Positions 63,311 to 64,000 of a stretch of 64,000 nt of DNA are shown here, piece by piece. The notes under the pieces are model-generated. The model was not told where the DNA came from. It made no database searches and saw only the letters and a list, made by a program, of their open reading frames with translations. A program made the position numbers and the translations under genes. Position 1 is the stretch's first letter; each line of letters starts with the position of its first letter. Origin of the DNA: Rhizobium sophoriradicis (GTDB taxonomy: Bacteria; Pseudomonadota; Alphaproteobacteria; Rhizobiales; Rhizobiaceae); contig NZ_RQIH01000008.1 of the NCBI RefSeq assembly GCF_003939025.1, forward strand, positions 124,001 to 188,000, read 5' to 3'.

Positions 63311-64000
63311 TCAGGCGCGCAGCGCCCGGCGCACATCCGGGTCCTCAAGCGTCTCGTCCAGCGTGATGCGCGTGCGCTCGACGATCGCATCGATTTCCGT
63401 TTCGGTGCAGCATAGCGGCGGCGCATAACCGAGGACGCCGTTGGCGAAGGCGCGTATGACGAGGCCGTTCTCCCATGCACGATCGAAGATCCGGCGGGCG
63501 GGTTCAGCAGATGACGGCAGCGGCGTCTTGTTGCTTTTGTCGACCACCAGTTCGACGGCCGCGAGCATGCCGCGGCCACGGACATCGCCGACGAGCGGGT
63601 GATCTCTCAGCGATTGGAGGCCCCGCATCAGCCGCGCCCCGGCTCTGACGCCATTCTGGAGAAGGCCATTTTCGTAAAGCTTCAGGACTTCCAGGCCGAC
63701 CGCGGCGCTGACGGGATGGGCCGAGTAGGTGTAGCCGTGACCGATAGCGGTGGCGCCGGCCCCCTCGGCAATCGTTTCATAGACGTGGTCGGCCATGAAG
63801 ACGGCGCCCATCGGGACGTAGCCGGAGGTGAGGCCCTTGGCAGTCGTTATGAAATCCGGCACGACCTCTTCCTCGCTGCAGGCAAAAAGCGGCCCGGTGC
63901 GGCCAAAGCCGGTGATCACCTCATCCGCCACGAAAAGGATGTCGTGCTCGCGGCAGAAGTCGCGCATTGCCTTCACCCAGCCTTTCGGCGGTACGAGGAC
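63311..64000 (-). CDS. Class-III aminotransferase, partial at window edge
   Basis: The gene runs off the right edge; the visible part, about 229 codons, is the C-terminal half. The cofactor region is ILFVADEVITGFGRTG, the PLP Lys is in FITTAKGLTSGYVPMGAVF, and YTYSAHPVSAAVGLEVLKLY plus VGDVRGRGMLAAVELV follow. It resembles omega-amino-acid/pyruvate aminotransferases. A 217-base gap separates it from the HAD gene; it is transcribed in the same direction and likely belongs to the same catabolic unit. Confidence 0.92.
   Translation of the reverse strand, partial: VLVPPKGWVKAMRDFCREHDILFVADEVITGFGRTGPLFACSEEEVVPDFITTAKGLTSGYVPMGAVFMADHVYETIAEGAGATAIGHGYTYSAHPVSAAVGLEVLKLYENGLLQNGVRAGARLMRGLQSLRDHPLVGDVRGRGMLAAVELVVDKSNKTPLPSSAEPARRIFDRAWENGLVIRAFANGVLGYAPPLCCTETEIDAIVERTRITLDETLEDPDVRRALRA

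Overview
The window is GC-rich alphaproteobacterial DNA with the gene content of a Rhizobiaceae replicon, most likely Rhizobium (chromosome or large plasmid; this cannot be decided from the window). Reasons: PutA divergent from an Lrp-type PutR regulator, EtfBA next to an old-yellow-enzyme demethylase, a glutathione-linked formaldehyde pathway, quaternary-amine ABC transporters, and many FAD/DAO oxidoreductases beside peptide ABC transporters. I found no rRNA, tRNA, CRISPR array, phage or intact insertion sequence.

Layout. (1) 1-6.95 kb, plus strand: a type VI secretion effector locus. It holds the tail of a DUF2169 adaptor, a DUF4150 (PAAR-like) protein with a C-terminal HNH-type nuclease, three tandem paralogues of an uncharacterised family (candidate immunity proteins), a GAD-like/DUF1851 Tdi1-type protein and an exported protein. 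(2) 7-16.4 kb: a truncated HAMP/chemoreceptor remnant, an aldo-keto reductase, a PAS-GGDEF diguanylate cyclase, a YdeP-like molybdopterin oxidoreductase with a small partner, an AraC regulator, and about 1.3 kb without a convincing gene. (3) 16.4-38.7 kb: a catabolic island for methylated amines or betaines. It has a quaternary-amine ABC transporter, a ProC-like reductase, a TetR regulator divergent from a StcD/DgcA-like demethylase, two DddQ-like cupins flanking etfBA, formaldehyde oxidation genes (adhC, fghA, gfa), a GntR-DapA-like-ALDH-DAO operon, a dead ProW-type permease, a GbdR-like regulator, and a Rieske oxygenase with its reductase beside a LysR regulator. (4) 38.7-48.6 kb: an unusual hexapeptide-acyltransferase fusion, a membrane protein, putR/putA and a large chemoreceptor. 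(5) 48.7-57 kb: DAO oxidoreductases, an Lrp regulator, a small cupin, an HcnABC-like three-subunit dehydrogenase operon and an Asp/Glu racemase-family protein. (6) 57.2-64 kb, minus strand: an oligopeptide-type ABC transporter with a HAD hydrolase and a class-III aminotransferase that runs off the window.

How it may work together (inference): regions 3 and 4 contain all steps needed to take proline betaine (or glycine betaine) through a Rieske N-demethylation and an ETF-linked N-demethylation. Released formaldehyde would go to formate through glutathione, and proline would go to glutamate through PutA. Regions 5 and 6 look like uptake and oxidation of a secondary amine, D-amino acid or opine-like compound. 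Notable sequence signals are a 16-nt perfect inverted repeat between the TetR gene and the demethylase, a 13-nt perfect inverted repeat before the GntR gene, a 2-nt deletion near the start of adhC, and a DddQ-like cupin that has lost its metal ligands beside one that keeps them.
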